Below, one piece after another: positions 12,601-21,669 of a stretch of DNA of 64,000 bases. Source of the stretch: JAJRPT01 sp964465945 (lineage in GTDB: Bacteria; Bacteroidota; Ignavibacteria; Kapaibacteriales; UBA2268); contig CAYXMM010000009.1 in the NCBI GenBank assembly GCA_964465945.1, positions 1 to 64,000 on the forward strand, in the 5' to 3' direction. The position numbers and the translations under genes are program-made. Each line of letters opens with the position of its first letter. The first letter of the stretch is position 1. The notes under the pieces were generated by a model. The model was not told the origin of the DNA, made no database searches, and was given only the letters and a program-made list of their open reading frames with translations.

Positions 12601-14390
12601 TCATCAAATCCAAAGTCAGTTGCTCCAGAATTAAATTCATAATTAGTTGCATTATTAAAAGCATTTGCAGTTGTTGTTGTAAAGTTACCTGCTATTCCAT
12701 CTGCATGAGAAGTTTTTAAAGTAGAACCAGATGCTGTAGTAACATTACCAGCTGCACCTTGTGTTGTAATGACTTTATCTTGCAGGTTAACAATGGCTGA
12801 CGCTCCAATATTTATACCGCCGTCATTTGCTTGTGCGGCTAAAGTTAAATCGTCAGCAAAGGTAACATTACCAGTTAATTCTATTTCTGCGTAATCTGCA
12901 ACAATTAAACCAGTTGCCACATCAACAACGTTAATCGTTGCAGTACCATCTACAGTTAATGCGTCATAAGCAGTTGCTGCACCTGTTCCGTCAAATGATA
13001 AGACACAACCAGTTGCTACACCTAAGAAGTTATTAACAATAATACCTTCTAAAGCGCCAACAGTAACTGTATTTGTAGTTCCGTTTATATTTAAACCATA
13101 GAAATCAATTACTTCACCATTTGTAGTTATTGCTTTAGTTCCAGTCATATTTATTGTACCAGAAGTAGCAGTAACAGTTGTAACACCACCAGCATTTGCT
13201 GTAATAACAATGTTTCCGCTCATTGTGAAACCACCATCAACAGTAATAGCTAAAGCAGAACCTGTATTTGTACCAAAAGTCAAATCATCTATTGTCGTGA
13301 TACTTGCAGCTGTAAAGCCAGTTTTGCCACCTTGAATAACGTAATCTGTTGCAGTACTCCAAGAATATGTATCTAAGTCAATCGCACCAGCCACACCATC
13401 ACCATCGTTTACTGTAATTACAGATGCAGCACCAGTTGTTATTGAACCAGTTCCTGAAATTTGATTAGTTGCTGTTACAGTTAAGCCCTTAGCAGCAAGA
13501 ACTGTTAAATCCGCATTGAAATTTAACAAATCGCCTACTAAAGTAGTAGTTTCGTTCACATTCAATGAAGCTCCTGTATTAAAAGCAAGAGTTCCTGAAT
13601 TAGTTAAAGTTTTTGTGTCTCCATCTAATGTAACAATAGCAGGAGTCTGAATTGTTAATGAAGAACCAGAAGCAACAGTCATATCTCCGTTTACTGTGAA
13701 ATCAGTCGCAGTAGTATAAACTGAGTTATTATTAAATGTAACATCATATAATTCTAAAGAACCATTATTTAATATTGTATTACTTGATCCTTTAAAATAA
13801 ACATGAGAGTCATCATTATTATTATTTGTAATGAATGTTCCATTTACAGTTAAAGTACCATAAATTTCCATATCACCATCATTATCACCAGCCGGAGTTG
13901 TGATAGCACCATCTATAGTTAAATTAGCAAATTGTAATTTAGAAGCTTGGCTCGCTGCATTACTATTTGTAATTCTATTTGTAGCACCTGCACCATCGAA
14001 AGTCCATGACAAACGACCTGTGCCTCCTGGATTGGTGTATGCAATTGTTCCTGCAGTTAACGTAAGGAAGTCCCTTATACGCATTGTTCTGCCAGAACTT
14101 GCATCTGGTTTTAGTGTAACGCCTGCTGTTTCACTAATTACTAAAGAGTTAACATCAGCAGCAGTATTTACAACTACAGTGTAAGCTGTTACAACGGTAG
14201 CGTTATTCAGCGTTACATCATCCGAACTGGTAGGGACCGCATTGCCACTCCAGTTGTTGGCATCGTTCCAGTTCGATGTCCCTGCTCCACCGTCCCATGT
14301 TATGGCAGCGGCAAGCGCATCAATACTTGAGAGGGATAGAAAGACTGCAAGCAGCACTCCCAGTATTGTTAATTTGTTTCTAGATTTCAT
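6678..14390 (-). CDS. Giant repeat-rich secreted protein (beta-solenoid-like adhesin) with C-terminal PPC-like domain
   Basis: A 2570-residue protein with a signal peptide (about 1-27, ending near IDALA). An N-terminal module with WDGGAGTSNWNDANNWS is typical of large repeat-rich surface proteins. From about 50 to 1550 it is built of degenerate beta-strand repeats rich in G, T, N, A and V, with recurring GxLTxN- and TxxFxGT-like segments, which suggests a beta-solenoid. Later parts hold Ig-like or filamin-like stretches (about 2200-2290), a fibronectin-like segment (about 2295-2440) and a pre-peptidase C-terminal (PPC)-like domain (about 2447-2570). No T9SS sorting domain is visible at the C-terminus, unlike both neighbours. 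The start has AAAAGGAT upstream. It probably shares regulation with the T9SS gene 84 bases downstream. Role as adhesin is inference. Confidence 0.8.
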   Translation of the reverse strand: MKSRNKLTILGVLLAVFLSLSSIDALAAAITWDGGAGTSNWNDANNWSGNAVPTSSDDVTLNNATVVTAYTVVVNTAADVNSLVISETAGVTLKPDASSGRTMRIRDFLTLTAGTIAYTNPGGTGRLSWTFDGAGATNRITNSNAASQASKLQFANLTIDGAITTPAGDNDGDMEIYGTLTVNGTFITNNNNDDSHVYFKGSSNTILNNGSLELYDVTFNNNSVYTTATDFTVNGDMTVASGSSLTIQTPAIVTLDGDTKTLTNSGTLAFNTGASLNVNETTTLVGDLLNFNADLTVLAAKGLTVTATNQISGTGSITTGAASVITVNDGDGVAGAIDLDTYSWSTATDYVIQGGKTGFTAASITTIDDLTFGTNTGSALAITVDGGFTMSGNIVITANAGGVTTVTATSGTINMTGTKAITTNGEVIDFYGLNINGTTNTVTVGALEGIIVNNFLGVATGCVLSFDGTGAATAYDALTVDGTATINVVDVATGLIVADYAEIELTGNVTFADDLTLAAQANDGGINIGASAIVNLQDKVITTQGAAGNVTTASGSTLKTSHADGIAGNFTTTTANAFNNATNYEFNSGATDFGFDDFDGAGTDITTVNDITINGAAIVETGNAVDIDVTVNGDFTLTTGTMVLPSGATGIIIMGTTGAASITNSTGDEDNLVFNILQVGGANTVTVSGDFSIANATGNGLDMNAAGTLDCTTNDATIYLVGATAIANTGAGTYNLHHLVVEAASTINANVTSGLNIAGNLTLTAPGTLTGSALSLATFNGTAAQTIETNGQTLSFDLVTISNSVGVLTNDNMTFGNNNGVVTLSGKFIASAGTVTKAGTGNLTVSGNSSTFFNLAITAATAANTGNYSIIKNLSGAGTFDPAGTVTFYGDPADLDATTITDDDKQISAISITTLGGAAGGNVVVTDNCELQVSVAMASTLDYNVDGRIELTATAAAMAGAGVMDLTYGDGGTLHLSGTNVNGLDDAVETNGTLTTDATSDIIFEGQATDVGFGTRTVGNITFDNTAGAIILNATDIITVGGNIIQNGPDFGTSNATSNIILSGASSDISGSGTFSVGLLSVAATATGATASASIDIRGAAGAVTLTSGGSFVHTGVIAFNNAAATIVNNGSYDDLVLGDVTVAAALASSDDFSIGGSLTTAAVFTATTNEIYFTGTNETITTGADNQLNLVDVTFTGSYGLAGNFIVNISSDLEVTNTGSFDMNTVGTLDFDGTGSSTITNDGNLTINIITITGGTDLFTTDNFTVEGNFTNTASNFVASGTSLITFDGTTVLTGTALNTDTQFNDITVEGTVTQTNDILLNGNLIVNGTYAPATANVGTTDDIFFGGGTTKTIQNNGTLTFGNLTINNVASNAVTTSTDMSVAGFFEIAGTTGGSFVATGGTVTFMGGGLQSLLLNNTAATNLKFYGLTLSGASTQLLASANSDFYVNSDLTLENNAQLECQSNNTRIYFGGASQQDINLTGTGVLGTSAQLLAHNITLNNTGGLRLVGTTNDIMLSQFDVEGTLFLQSGDIDLNGNNILTIDADAGGKLFEPASGGRVLNNGPSTSTGYVYADLSAPGAVLSSNDIGGLGAYITTTADPGATVVKRYHIPLTVGASPQASRYYSITNANASIGGKLAFKYDTDELGTLTEDDLILVYGDDPAVDVWTIEPTTLNTSTKRLTTEPAVVGQFTGQTEWWTIGSPDVLSASTITNGLASTPINAGTNDNAIFGVQFTSNGTIDLSTVKFNLGRALGATNEASNWTLVYSEDDDYSTTEDNTVLIDVAPGGAQTTGGQSGDNYITFDVSSEDDAYISVDEGTPVNYFLVADIVSTVTASTSTITPSTNNLVVTVSGGISEEFSLTGSAYSFRPSIMVSPHEVGITDNPLVANQEDVVLFGFKATVSSNTGLPGITGFALDMDTDPTDVFENVQVYASTTDNNFANMGGGNLISTTTASVSSSGFNFVFTAKKQLATTPTYFFVVADVKAGVNSATPDITPTLTYADLTSTDAGVRGTDIDGNTASSHSGYVYTFVNNTVTVSTANNPASSNLGTKVDRQPIFGFTLTPDNGQEVVFTGANITVTLSSAAESSNLSNWSLYYDSNENGYPEVSEKIDDGVLTATSGDGNLTFAGFTQTLTSARKYLVGVKVGSGATAGTTIKTQLTSADYIALSSPATLNAAGPLPATANTHTIRTAGTATALQIVHNPSSVTTGNALAVTVRSVDANGYPANVTAAETVTIAKVSGTGTVGGTTTGTIANGTNIVVVSPTITAASGSTDLVINATGSSLTSSSNTSAIKVLEAEPVANDAVVTIANITATTARITNLTANSGSTDGRIVVIRQGSAPEAPTDGVAYTASLDITDAGAVGTGQTGAGSYVVMANVAAAAAAFSNDIEGLMPNTRYYVQVFDYNGTTPNFNYATGTAFTNETTRNPISFTTSTGDISSGVTESAPANIQTDIDINSTISAANEIDWYQFRIPSTRNNVIIRLSNLPANYQVELYDASAGLVNKTLLRDSKVTGTGDEVIILKAVSSAGPYVLKIYGVDDDAYSSSNYTLRVTTSTTEIFSQVE

Positions 14391-14950
14391 AACTAAATCC
14401 TTTTAGAAATTATTAAAGACAATTAATTTACGAATTTTTATTTTAATTCTCTTGTTTGAAAAGTTTTATGAACAGGCAGCCGAAGCCGAGCATTATTTGA
14501 GGATATTCATTAATCATATTGGTGAACGAATATCGGCGAATCCGACTTTTTTCATATATCCTCCATAATTTTGATTAAATAAACACATCCTTTGTGTGAA
14601 CCTTTATTTTCTAACATTTTCATTATCTTTTTAAGCATTTTACTTTTAATTTAAAATAATTTTTTACTATTTCATTAATGAATATCGACTAATTAATTGA
14701 AAAACTTTAGAAAAATGTAAAAATAATTTACACTTTGTTGGTTTTTCAACTAAAAAATCAGGTATTGCTCAATATTGACCACTAACAGCCATAATTATAT
14801 GATAAAAAATACTTTATGGACTTAATTCAATATAAGTGCCAATATTTTGTATTTTTTTTATATCATTGATATATTTAAAGTTACAATCAATCATTATTAA
14901 TTTTTATTTATTTTCAAGTTTAACTATTGTGGAAAACTAATACAATAGTG
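14391..14950. other. 560-base AT-rich intergenic region
   Basis: No open frame with coding character was seen. On the minus strand it holds the 3' end of the 1966-residue gene and the leader of the 2570-residue gene, including the AAAAGGAT ribosome-binding site just before 14390. Several short palindromes occur (for example CAATATTG near 14770), but no recognisable promoter or RNA gene. Confidence 0.6.
14923..14949 (-). terminator. Weak stem-loop just after the 1966-residue gene
   Basis: Stem ACTATTGT/ACAATAGT with an 11-base loop directly after the stop codon at 14951, followed on the minus transcript by an AU-rich tract but no clean U-run. Possible inefficient terminator. Confidence 0.35.
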
Positions 14951-17900
14951 TTATAATTTAATTATTTTCTCAAAGAATTGCCCGTCTCTATCTTCAATCA
15001 GAATAAAAAACACCCCTACTTCTATATTTCCTAACTCTAACTTATTATTTCCAATTCTGAAATTGTATTCAAATTCACTAACAATTTTACCATTGAGGTC
15101 GAATATCTTTACAGAATTAATAGAATTTTTTTGCGAACTAATCTCTGTAAAATTATTTATCGTCGTATTGTTTAATAACTTAAATGAATTATTAGTTTCT
15201 TGCTGTAATTCCGTAGATGTACTGACACTTATAGTGAATAACGGGGTAGCATCATATAGCATTTCAGGGTCATCGCTCCAAATTGCTCTAATCATCACAG
15301 CACTTGAACTAATATTAGGAATACTCCAATTATAATATCTTGCCGATGCATTCAAATTTTTTGCAATATCAAGCCAATTATCCCCAGCATCTAATGAAAA
15401 TTGCAAAGTGAATTTTCCAACCCCACTTGAAGTCCATCTAATTCTTTCAGTTGTTCCACCTTCAAATACTGTAGTTGAATTAGGATAAATCAAATCTAAC
15501 TCTCCATTTAGAACTCTCATTCTGTCGGAAATATCAATTATATCAGCACCACTTATAATTCTGATATAAAAGATATTTGAACTTAATTTAGGTAATGTCC
15601 ATTGATATTTTTCTGCTTTAGCATCAGCATTCTTTCTAATAATACTCCAAGTGTCGCCACCATCTGTGCTATACTCAATATCAATTTTATCATATCCGGA
15701 AGTAGAATAATAAACACTAATTAACTCCCCACCTTTGAAAATACCATCGTTTTCAGAAGGGCTAATAATTTGCCCAAAACGTCGTTCTATATTAAATGGG
15801 TCAGACTTAACTAATTCTATTTGAAGTTGTGCATCGATTAATCTAACCCTTGCATTTTTAACCTCTGCACTCGGTAGCACCCAATTATATTTAGTAATAG
15901 TAGAACTAAACACATCTTGAGTAATTTTCTGCCAATTTGTTCCATTGAAGTATTCTAATTGAATAGGATTTCCCTCATTGGACCATTTTATTTCTAACAT
16001 TTGTTCAGTAGCATAATTTTTAGAGCCATTCGGGTTCAACAACTCAATCTTAAACTGCTTAATTGGTTCAATATCATCTTTGATAGCGAAACTACTAATA
16101 TTTGATAAATCATTATTATAAATAATTGTGCTTTTATGCCATTTGAATTGAATAATCGCATCTTTACTTTTTATCTTAAAACTAAACTTGCCTAAACTTG
16201 TTAATTGAGTTGGCACATCAATGCCATTCACATTTTCTGGCAATACTATCTCTATAGTTCTTATATTTTTATATGAATTCACTATTTCCGGATTTGGAGC
16301 AGAAAATGAAGCTAAATACCCAGACTTATTGCTGAAAACAACACCAGTGTTATTATAATCTATATATTCTAAACCAAGAGTGTCATAAATAAAAGCAAAA
16401 GAAGAATTTCCAAGTTTAAATGAAGCACCATTCGATTTTATAAAAAATTCAAGTGTTGCTGTACTATCCTTCACCGTTGTTTTTGAAGTAATTTCGTAGC
16501 TAATTGAACTTAATAAACTCGTATTAGTTATAATTTTCACTTTCTCACTATTAGGAATAAGTTCATTTCCTTTAATTGAAGGAATAAATGTTGCAGATTC
16601 ACCATACATAATATATGCAAAATCACCGAGCGATTGCATCTTTCCAATATTTCGGAATACTAACCCCCTATCAAACGCATTAACAATCGAATCCCCATTC
16701 AAATCATAACCTACTTCAGTACCATAAGTATTATTTAAAATTTCATCAATATCTATTGAATTAATATACCCATCTTGATTAACATCACCACCAACAAGAG
16801 CAGCAAAGGGAGCGCTATTCAATCCAGTTTTACCATCATTATAATTCAGTCCAGTTTTAGTCCAATTTGTCGAATCTTTACTCGGTTCAGAATTTCCAAG
16901 AGCCGTATATCTAAATTTTTCCCAAGCATTTTCTGATTTTGATATTAACACATTATTTCTTACACCATTCCACGAAGTAAAGTCCCAACCCGATTCAATC
17001 ACCCATGTTTTCTTATCATCACCTTCATAAACAAAAGTAACAGGAAATCGACTCATAACAGGTAGATGATTTTTCTGCTCAACAAGAAGCCAGTATTCGC
17101 CAGTAGTTAAATCAGGAAATAGAAATCCTAAGTTAGAAAAATTATTAGAACCAGAATTTTGATTAAAAGCATTAAGTTCTTCATAACCAGCGAAGTTTTC
17201 GGCTTCTCCTACTTTATTACCTGGTTTCCCATTCACATTTTCAAATAAAGAAACTTTAAATCCACCATTATCATATCCTGCTTTAATTTGGTCAATTGGA
17301 AAACTTCTTCCATTATGTCGTCCTTCTAATAACACTCTTAAAGTAAAGTTTTCACCAGGTATAACAGAGTATAAAGGACTCTCAGAGGATAGTAGAAAGT
17401 TTTGATTTTCAAGAACATACCGAGCATTTAATCTAAACCTCATATTATCTTTGACAATAGGCAATGCACCCTGGTCTAAATTTATATTATCTTTATTTAT
17501 ATCTGGATTTGCAGTGCTTACATCTAAACTTGCAGCATAATAAACATTAGACCCAAACTCCTTAAACCTATATTTTGCTGAGTCTGGGACAGAAAAAGAA
17601 TTTCTTGAGTTCCCTGCCCAGTAATTCGAGCCAACAAACTTATAAGGAACAATATTATTACCAGAACCACCTTTTTCAGAAAACTCCAAACTCGGCGGAT
17701 TACCAAATCTCTGTCCACTTGTAAAACCATTATTATCAAGCCCAAAGCCCACCCATCGTAATCTTAAGTTTTTATTATTTTGCTTAAATATAGAATAGGC
17801 AGTTGGTTCAACTAACCTAATATATGGAACAACCCCAACAAAATGAGGAGTTGGACCAGAAAAATTTAACACGAAATTAGTATCAATTGATGCAGGAATA

Positions 17901-20851
17901 ACTCTAATTTTACCATCTTTATGAAACATTCCGCCATTAAAAGAGAACGAATTAATCAAATTTAGCGTATCAGCTCTTTTTATTTTATCAATTTGTATAG
18001 TTAAAGCACCTTGAATAAATTGAGTTAAATCCCCATTTTCATAACTTTTATTTATTGGAAAACCTTTCCAAAAACGTAACTCTTTTATCTCACCCTCAAA
18101 TCCCAGACTTGCTTTCGCATCTTTAACTATTGGATAATACCCAATATATAATCGATTTGAATTTAATGAATCATAATTACTATCAACTATTTCGCTTAAT
18201 TTATAATTCAAATTATTTTCAATTCCGTCAATCCATAATTTATACGGAAATTTAGTTTCATAAGGATTAAAATAAAAAGCTATATGAGTCCATGCACTAT
18301 CAACAGTATATGAAATAGGTTCCAGAATTTTATAATTTGAATCAGAAACGATTTTCACTAAACTACTATCGGATTTCGTATATGAAAATTCAAAAGTACC
18401 ATTTTCAAGCAATGATAAACTATAATTCACTTTTCCAGTTGCAGAATCAACCATTGATAAAATTGGAAATTGCTTCTCTACCAACGTCGGAAATCTATAA
18501 GGTCTTACCCAAGTTTCAACAAATATACCCTTCTCACTCGGCAGAAATGTCTTAGAACTATCAGTATAAATTATAGTACTTTTACTTTTACTAAGAGCCA
18601 AATCTCTTGAAATAATAAATTCACCAGTTATATTTGAAATCGCTCTTTGATTATAATCTTCATGCCCAGTAATTCTCATTAACACTTTTTTTGAATATGG
18701 CAGAGCATCACGCAATCCCGCACCAGCATCATTACTTTGAAATGGCTCCCATGTCGCTTTAGTATCTTCAGCATCCACAGCAAAATTACCTCCAAGTTTT
18801 GTTCCAATAGAGTTCTCCGCTTGTATCCAAGAAGCACCATTATTTGTAGATACCTCCACATATACATCTTTTGAAAACCTCTTCTCACTATTCCCAATAT
18901 TATAAGTTAAATATCTTATTGGATAATTTAAACCACTTTGTAAAACCATTCCTACCCCAGCATTTGGTGACGTAATCTTCAAATGTGGTAAATCAGGAAC
19001 AAAAGTAGCATTGTCGCTCACTTGATTTGCTCTATAAAAATCTAAATTATTTGCTCCATTTTGATATTCAGAATTTGAAGCATAATCAATTTTCTCATCA
19101 TTAAGTTTATAATATAAATCAAGCCCTGTCCGTGAATCTGGAAGTAGCAACGGGTCAATACTCTCCGGACTTTCTAAGCCAGAAGCATACTTCCTAATTG
19201 AATCCTGCTCAAAAGCCGAACGCCACACCTTAATTTCTTTAATCCCACCAGCAAAAAAACTTTTAGAATCCAACTTTTCATTTGGATTAACTCCTATCCA
19301 TATTGGGTGGTCGGTAATGAGTAGCCGATAATTTTCATCTTTGTTAATTTCATCGCTTGCAACTAATTCTCCATCTACATATAAATAAGCAACTGAATTT
19401 TTTAATACAGCAGCAATATGCGTCCAATTTCTTGAAAAATCATCTTCCTTATCAGAATACTGCTTAATAGACAAAGCATCTTCTGCTATTAAATTAACCA
19501 AATAACCATCTTTTCCATTATTCTGATTCTCTCTCGCTTTAAAAGCAGGATACTTCCCATCTTTTAAATAAAGCATCCAAGCGCCCTCTTTCTTTCCGAA
19601 AATTTCCGCTTGATTAGGACCACCACTCGAAACAACCAATCCAACATCACCACTATTATACTTCGTCGGATTTACCCAAGCTTCAATAGTTAATTGCGTC
19701 GGATTTGAAAAAGTATTTTGCGATTTAAAATACTCATTTGACCCATTCAATAAACTTGTGAAATAAACCCCCATCGCTTGTGTAGTTGACGATTCAGATG
19801 AAAAATTTGACTTCTCCCTTTTAGTAATAACTGAATCAATAGTCCCCGAAAGCATAGTAATTCTCAACTTTACTTGACTATTCCGTTCCTTAATTTGAGT
19901 TGGCTTAGCCCATAAAACTCTTACAGGATTTCTAAAATTTGAATTCCCAAGCGGTTGCCCAGCAGCAGAAGTCAAAACATAAGTTCCAACTTGACTCGGT
20001 CTCGCAATATCACCAGACCGATAAAAAGCCGAAGAACCAAGCCCCTGATTATTATGCTCCGCAAGACGCCCAATTTCAGTCCAAGCACCATTATTATACT
20101 CAACAACATAAGCAGTATTCCCACTAACAGGACCAGGATTTGATTGCGGATTAACACTCCTTTCAAAGTAAATTGGATAGCCAACACCTTTATAAGAATT
20201 TGCTAATGCGCCATATTTCTTATCCCTATCAATTATTTGATTTGAAAAAATTGGAGATAATAACGTTACACCAATAATTGTGAAGTTGCTCGGTTGTTTG
20301 ATACTGACTTTACTTGTAATATTTGTTCCAGCCACATCTAAAACCGAAGAAGCAGGATTTGACAAAAGAACCTTAATACCAGTTTGAGAGTTTAAAGGAG
20401 GATTATTCTTAATATCGAAAATAATTTTACCAAGAAAATCACCTTTGCCAGAAGAAGATGGTCTAAAGCCACCATCTCCCATTTTAAGCAATCTTGCTCT
20501 AATACCAATATTTGTTGAATTATTTAAAGCCGACAAACTTGTATAACCATTAAGACCATTAAATTCCGAGTTGATTTGAATAAGTGGATTCGTAAGAGAT
20601 AAGTCAGAAGAAATCGAATCCGATATACCATTTGTTGTATTTGTGTTTGGGATTAAATAGTCTTTATTATACTCCAACCATATTTGCGCATCGCCAATAA
20701 TCGAAGGATTTGGTGCAATAGATTTAACCCAAATTTCAGCGTGAATTTGGTCATATTTGCGACGTTGGATAATATTCAACTCATAATCCTGAGCCAACAC
20801 TTCCATAGCAAACAAGAGCAAGAGCAACGCTATTACTACTTTTTTTGACAT
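14951..20851 (-). CDS. Giant T9SS-secreted LamG/dockerin-like protein, paralogue of the 2130-residue protein
   Basis: A 1966-residue secreted protein with the same order of parts as the product of 201-6593. It has a signal peptide (about 1-21), an N-terminal beta module (QRRKYDQIHAEIW, matching QRRMGDQIGVEFW in the paralogue) and two LamG-like domains (about 365-555 and 767-937). Dockerin-like motifs follow (about 1352-1397, DVNQDGYINSID and DLNGDSIVNAFD), then a cohesin-like segment and Ig-like modules with SxDGGxxW. The C-terminus (about 1905-1966) keeps the second half of the T9SS sorting domain (KIFDLNGKIV through EKIIKL). The usual YPNPF entry motif is missing. The two paralogues are clearly divergent, so the duplication is old. 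Ligand unknown. Confidence 0.85.
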   Translation of the reverse strand: MSKKVVIALLLLLFAMEVLAQDYELNIIQRRKYDQIHAEIWVKSIAPNPSIIGDAQIWLEYNKDYLIPNTNTTNGISDSISSDLSLTNPLIQINSEFNGLNGYTSLSALNNSTNIGIRARLLKMGDGGFRPSSSGKGDFLGKIIFDIKNNPPLNSQTGIKVLLSNPASSVLDVAGTNITSKVSIKQPSNFTIIGVTLLSPIFSNQIIDRDKKYGALANSYKGVGYPIYFERSVNPQSNPGPVSGNTAYVVEYNNGAWTEIGRLAEHNNQGLGSSAFYRSGDIARPSQVGTYVLTSAAGQPLGNSNFRNPVRVLWAKPTQIKERNSQVKLRITMLSGTIDSVITKREKSNFSSESSTTQAMGVYFTSLLNGSNEYFKSQNTFSNPTQLTIEAWVNPTKYNSGDVGLVVSSGGPNQAEIFGKKEGAWMLYLKDGKYPAFKARENQNNGKDGYLVNLIAEDALSIKQYSDKEDDFSRNWTHIAAVLKNSVAYLYVDGELVASDEINKDENYRLLITDHPIWIGVNPNEKLDSKSFFAGGIKEIKVWRSAFEQDSIRKYASGLESPESIDPLLLPDSRTGLDLYYKLNDEKIDYASNSEYQNGANNLDFYRANQVSDNATFVPDLPHLKITSPNAGVGMVLQSGLNYPIRYLTYNIGNSEKRFSKDVYVEVSTNNGASWIQAENSIGTKLGGNFAVDAEDTKATWEPFQSNDAGAGLRDALPYSKKVLMRITGHEDYNQRAISNITGEFIISRDLALSKSKSTIIYTDSSKTFLPSEKGIFVETWVRPYRFPTLVEKQFPILSMVDSATGKVNYSLSLLENGTFEFSYTKSDSSLVKIVSDSNYKILEPISYTVDSAWTHIAFYFNPYETKFPYKLWIDGIENNLNYKLSEIVDSNYDSLNSNRLYIGYYPIVKDAKASLGFEGEIKELRFWKGFPINKSYENGDLTQFIQGALTIQIDKIKRADTLNLINSFSFNGGMFHKDGKIRVIPASIDTNFVLNFSGPTPHFVGVVPYIRLVEPTAYSIFKQNNKNLRLRWVGFGLDNNGFTSGQRFGNPPSLEFSEKGGSGNNIVPYKFVGSNYWAGNSRNSFSVPDSAKYRFKEFGSNVYYAASLDVSTANPDINKDNINLDQGALPIVKDNMRFRLNARYVLENQNFLLSSESPLYSVIPGENFTLRVLLEGRHNGRSFPIDQIKAGYDNGGFKVSLFENVNGKPGNKVGEAENFAGYEELNAFNQNSGSNNFSNLGFLFPDLTTGEYWLLVEQKNHLPVMSRFPVTFVYEGDDKKTWVIESGWDFTSWNGVRNNVLISKSENAWEKFRYTALGNSEPSKDSTNWTKTGLNYNDGKTGLNSAPFAALVGGDVNQDGYINSIDIDEILNNTYGTEVGYDLNGDSIVNAFDRGLVFRNIGKMQSLGDFAYIMYGESATFIPSIKGNELIPNSEKVKIITNTSLLSSISYEITSKTTVKDSTATLEFFIKSNGASFKLGNSSFAFIYDTLGLEYIDYNNTGVVFSNKSGYLASFSAPNPEIVNSYKNIRTIEIVLPENVNGIDVPTQLTSLGKFSFKIKSKDAIIQFKWHKSTIIYNNDLSNISSFAIKDDIEPIKQFKIELLNPNGSKNYATEQMLEIKWSNEGNPIQLEYFNGTNWQKITQDVFSSTITKYNWVLPSAEVKNARVRLIDAQLQIELVKSDPFNIERRFGQIISPSENDGIFKGGELISVYYSTSGYDKIDIEYSTDGGDTWSIIRKNADAKAEKYQWTLPKLSSNIFYIRIISGADIIDISDRMRVLNGELDLIYPNSTTVFEGGTTERIRWTSSGVGKFTLQFSLDAGDNWLDIAKNLNASARYYNWSIPNISSSAVMIRAIWSDDPEMLYDATPLFTISVSTSTELQQETNNSFKLLNNTTINNFTEISSQKNSINSVKIFDLNGKIVSEFEYNFRIGNNKLELGNIEVGVFFILIEDRDGQFFEKIIKL

Positions 20852-20943
20852 TTTTTAACCCAAACAATTGTTCAACACACTACTATTGACAATATCTATG
20901 CCATTGAGAAATTGGCAATCGCAACTTAGGACATAAAACAAAC

Positions 20944-20969
20944 AAAAAACTAAGTCTTTCTACTGAATT
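20944..20969. repeat. 26-bp direct repeat, left copy
   Basis: Perfect 26-base match to 22877-22902, in the same orientation; its non-poly-A core is CTAAGTCTTTCTACTGAATT. It lies about 93-118 bases upstream of the ATG at 20851. The two copies bracket the metallopeptidase/PIN gene pair. Confidence 0.9.
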
Positions 20970-21084
20970 ATTGTGAAGATTAAAAAAACTAAACTTAAAA
21001 CAATATTCACAACACAAATTCTATTAGGAGAGCTATAAGGAATATTTTTTTATAGTTTTTTTAAATTGTCATTGACATTTAATT

Positions 21085-21669
21085 TTAAAATAATTTGCTT
21101 TCATCAATAATTGATTGCAAACTATATTTAATATTAATTTCTTTATTTTTATCTAATAATTTAGGCAAAGTTAAAGTTTCAATATTTAATTCTTTACATA
21201 TCAAAGGAATTTTTTGAAAAAGTTTATTATCATTACTATTAGCAGTTTCTTCAGTTACTAAGATAACATCCTCTCTCTTTTGAACTAAATTTAAGCAAAG
21301 AATAACTTGCTTCAAATCCGCACTATTTATGAAATCTTCTTTTTGCTTTTCAAACTCTTCTTCGTTCAATTTTTTCTTTACTAGACTATTAACAAAGTTA
21401 TTATCAAGATAATGATAAAATTGCTTTGGATTTGGTACAACAAGGTCGCTAGTTTTATATATTATTTTATTAGTTTTTAAAAAACTTAATTTATCAACCA
21501 CATCGCCATTAGACACATATTTACACTCTTCAAGAACTGCGTCAATAATGATAAATTCTCCACCTTCAAGTTTTGTTTTGAAAAATCCAAAAATTACATT
21601 CTGCTCATCGAATGGTAAGTAATAACGAACTAAAGATAAAAGCGAACTTGTGTCAATTACTACCTTCAT
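21085..21669 (-). CDS. PIN-domain protein, DUF4411-like (putative toxin ribonuclease)
   Basis: A 194-residue protein with a PIN-type fold: VVIDTSSLL at the N-terminus (D6 as first metal ligand), acidic residues in VLEECKY (about 45-48), NSADL (about 116-120) and VTEE (about 138-141). The layout matches DUF4411 proteins, predicted Mg-dependent ribonucleases. Its ATG overlaps the stop of the upstream metallopeptidase gene in an ATGA arrangement, so the two are translationally coupled. DUF4411 with an ImmA/IrrE-type peptidase is a recurring pair and is thought to act as a toxin-antitoxin or stress module. RNA cleavage itself is inference. Confidence 0.8.
   Translation of the reverse strand: MKVVIDTSSLLSLVRYYLPFDEQNVIFGFFKTKLEGGEFIIIDAVLEECKYVSNGDVVDKLSFLKTNKIIYKTSDLVVPNPKQFYHYLDNNFVNSLVKKKLNEEEFEKQKEDFINSADLKQVILCLNLVQKREDVILVTEETANSNDNKLFQKIPLICKELNIETLTLPKLLDKNKEINIKYSLQSIIDESKLF

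Noticed and set aside
7510..14184. Several plus-strand open frames inside the 2570-residue gene
   Set aside because: They are rich in Val, Pro and Ser because they are the antisense of Thr/Asn/Gly-rich repeats. No start site or neighbour supports them.
19939..20187. Overlapping short frames near the start of the 1966-residue gene
   Set aside because: Several frames overlap on both strands in the same segment; only the long one has a signal peptide and domain structure.
201..20851. Recent duplication of the two giant T9SS genes
   Set aside because: Domain order is the same but the sequences differ across nearly all positions, so no recent copying is indicated.
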